A stretch of 7,751 nucleotides of DNA from positions 1 through 7,751 of the forward strand of contig JABUEV010000103.1 in assembly GCA_013314865.1 (NCBI GenBank), given 5' to 3'. The DNA comes from Bacteroidales bacterium. Lineage in GTDB: Bacteria; Bacteroidota; Bacteroidia; Bacteroidales; VadinHA17. Shown in pieces: positions 7,262 to 7,751 of this stretch. How positions within the stretch are numbered: position 1 is the first letter of the stretch; every line of letters begins with the position of its first letter. The notes beneath the pieces were generated by a model. The model was not told the origin of the DNA. It did no database searches and worked only from the letters and a program-made list of their open reading frames with translations. The position numbers and the translations under genes are program-made.

Positions 7262-7751
7262 TCACATTTCCTCCTGCATCTTGAGTACAATGTCGTCATG
7301 CTTTCTGCCTTCAAGCAATCTCAGGTACTTCAGGCCCTTTCTCACATTGAAGTCTTCGTAGGATCTTCTTGCCCATTCTATGGCTTCATCAATATTGCCG
7401 TTTATTTCGCTTATCACAGCCATATTAAAAAATGCTCTGCCAGCTATCTTCCTTGAAGGATTTTCTGTTTCTTTTGCCCATATTAGCCCGGCCTCATCCC
7501 AGTTTCCTGTTCTTGCCTTCCGTTTTGCTGTTTTGAAATTATCATTTCCCTTTACAAAATATTCCCTTTCGATACGCAGTCTGTATGGCAGAAGTCGCAA
7601 AGCATAATTATGCCCCGCAATCCTGCTTACCTCTTTGACTGCCTCCTTTCTTGCCAGCAATGAGGTCACAGCCTCTACCGGATTTATGCCTCTGCCAAAG
7701 AAGGCAAGCGACTCGGCAAAACTGAATTCATCAATGATTCCGTTCACGGAA
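7262..7751 (-). CDS. DUF6340 family protein, C-terminal fragment (5' end beyond window)
   Basis: The last 162 residues of a larger protein; the frame is open to the right edge, so no start is assigned (the GTG at 7747 is internal). The visible part includes a conserved tract PYRLRIEREYFVKGND, followed by a helical, TPR-like region: FKTAKRKARTGNWDEAGLIW, then AGRAFFNMAVISEINGNIDEA and IEWARRSYEDF. These are typical of the C-terminal half of DUF6340 proteins, which in Bacteroidota are usually predicted lipoproteins of about 350 residues. The N-terminal lipobox would be outside the window and cannot be checked. The TPR-like helices suggest protein binding; no function is established. It ends 76 bp before the fucosidase start on the same strand with no visible terminator between them, so read-through is possible, but a functional link to the enzymes is not apparent. 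Confidence 0.8.
   Translation of the reverse strand, partial: SVNGIIDEFSFAESLAFFGRGINPVEAVTSLLARKEAVKEVSRIAGHNYALRLLPYRLRIEREYFVKGNDNFKTAKRKARTGNWDEAGLIWAKETENPSRKIAGRAFFNMAVISEINGNIDEAIEWARRSYEDFNVRKGLKYLRLLEGRKHDDIVLKMQEEM

Overview
The window looks like chromosomal DNA from a member of the Bacteroidota, probably a Bacteroidales-like environmental lineage. The support is the gene content: a DUF4249 lipoprotein, a TonB-dependent receptor with an STN domain and a carboxypeptidase-regulatory-like domain, a DUF6340 protein, and a two-domain DUF1080 lipoprotein. Start codons also lack clear Shine-Dalgarno sequences and sit behind AT-rich leaders, as is usual in this phylum. I cannot name a species.

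All six genes lie on the minus strand, so transcription runs from high to low coordinates. In that order they are: the C-terminal part of a DUF6340 TPR-like protein (cut by the right edge); a secreted GH29 alpha-L-fucosidase; a DUF1080 (3-keto-glycoside hydrolase family) lipoprotein; a 240-residue exported protein of unknown function; a 910-residue TonB-dependent outer-membrane receptor; and a DUF4249 lipoprotein (cut by the left edge). No tRNA, rRNA, CRISPR, insertion sequence or plus-strand gene is evident. The longest non-coding gap is 138 bp.

There are two functional blocks. The first (about 7185-4594) holds two sugar-processing enzymes with export signals: a fucosidase with its catalytic residues intact and a DUF1080 lipoprotein. 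They are separated by a 138-bp gap that carries an 8-bp tandem repeat just upstream of the DUF1080 start. The second (about 4483-1) is a tight translational unit. The unknown exported protein overlaps the receptor by the ATGA overlap, and the receptor stop is 5 bp from the DUF4249 start. This looks like an outer-membrane uptake or sensing cassette that has no SusD and no sigma/anti-sigma pair within the window. Whether the two blocks are co-transcribed, and whether the receptor's ligand is a glycan, cannot be decided from the sequence.

Two starts are moved from the longest open frames. The fucosidase is placed at the ATG at 7185, where a signal peptide begins, and the unknown protein at the ATG at 4483.
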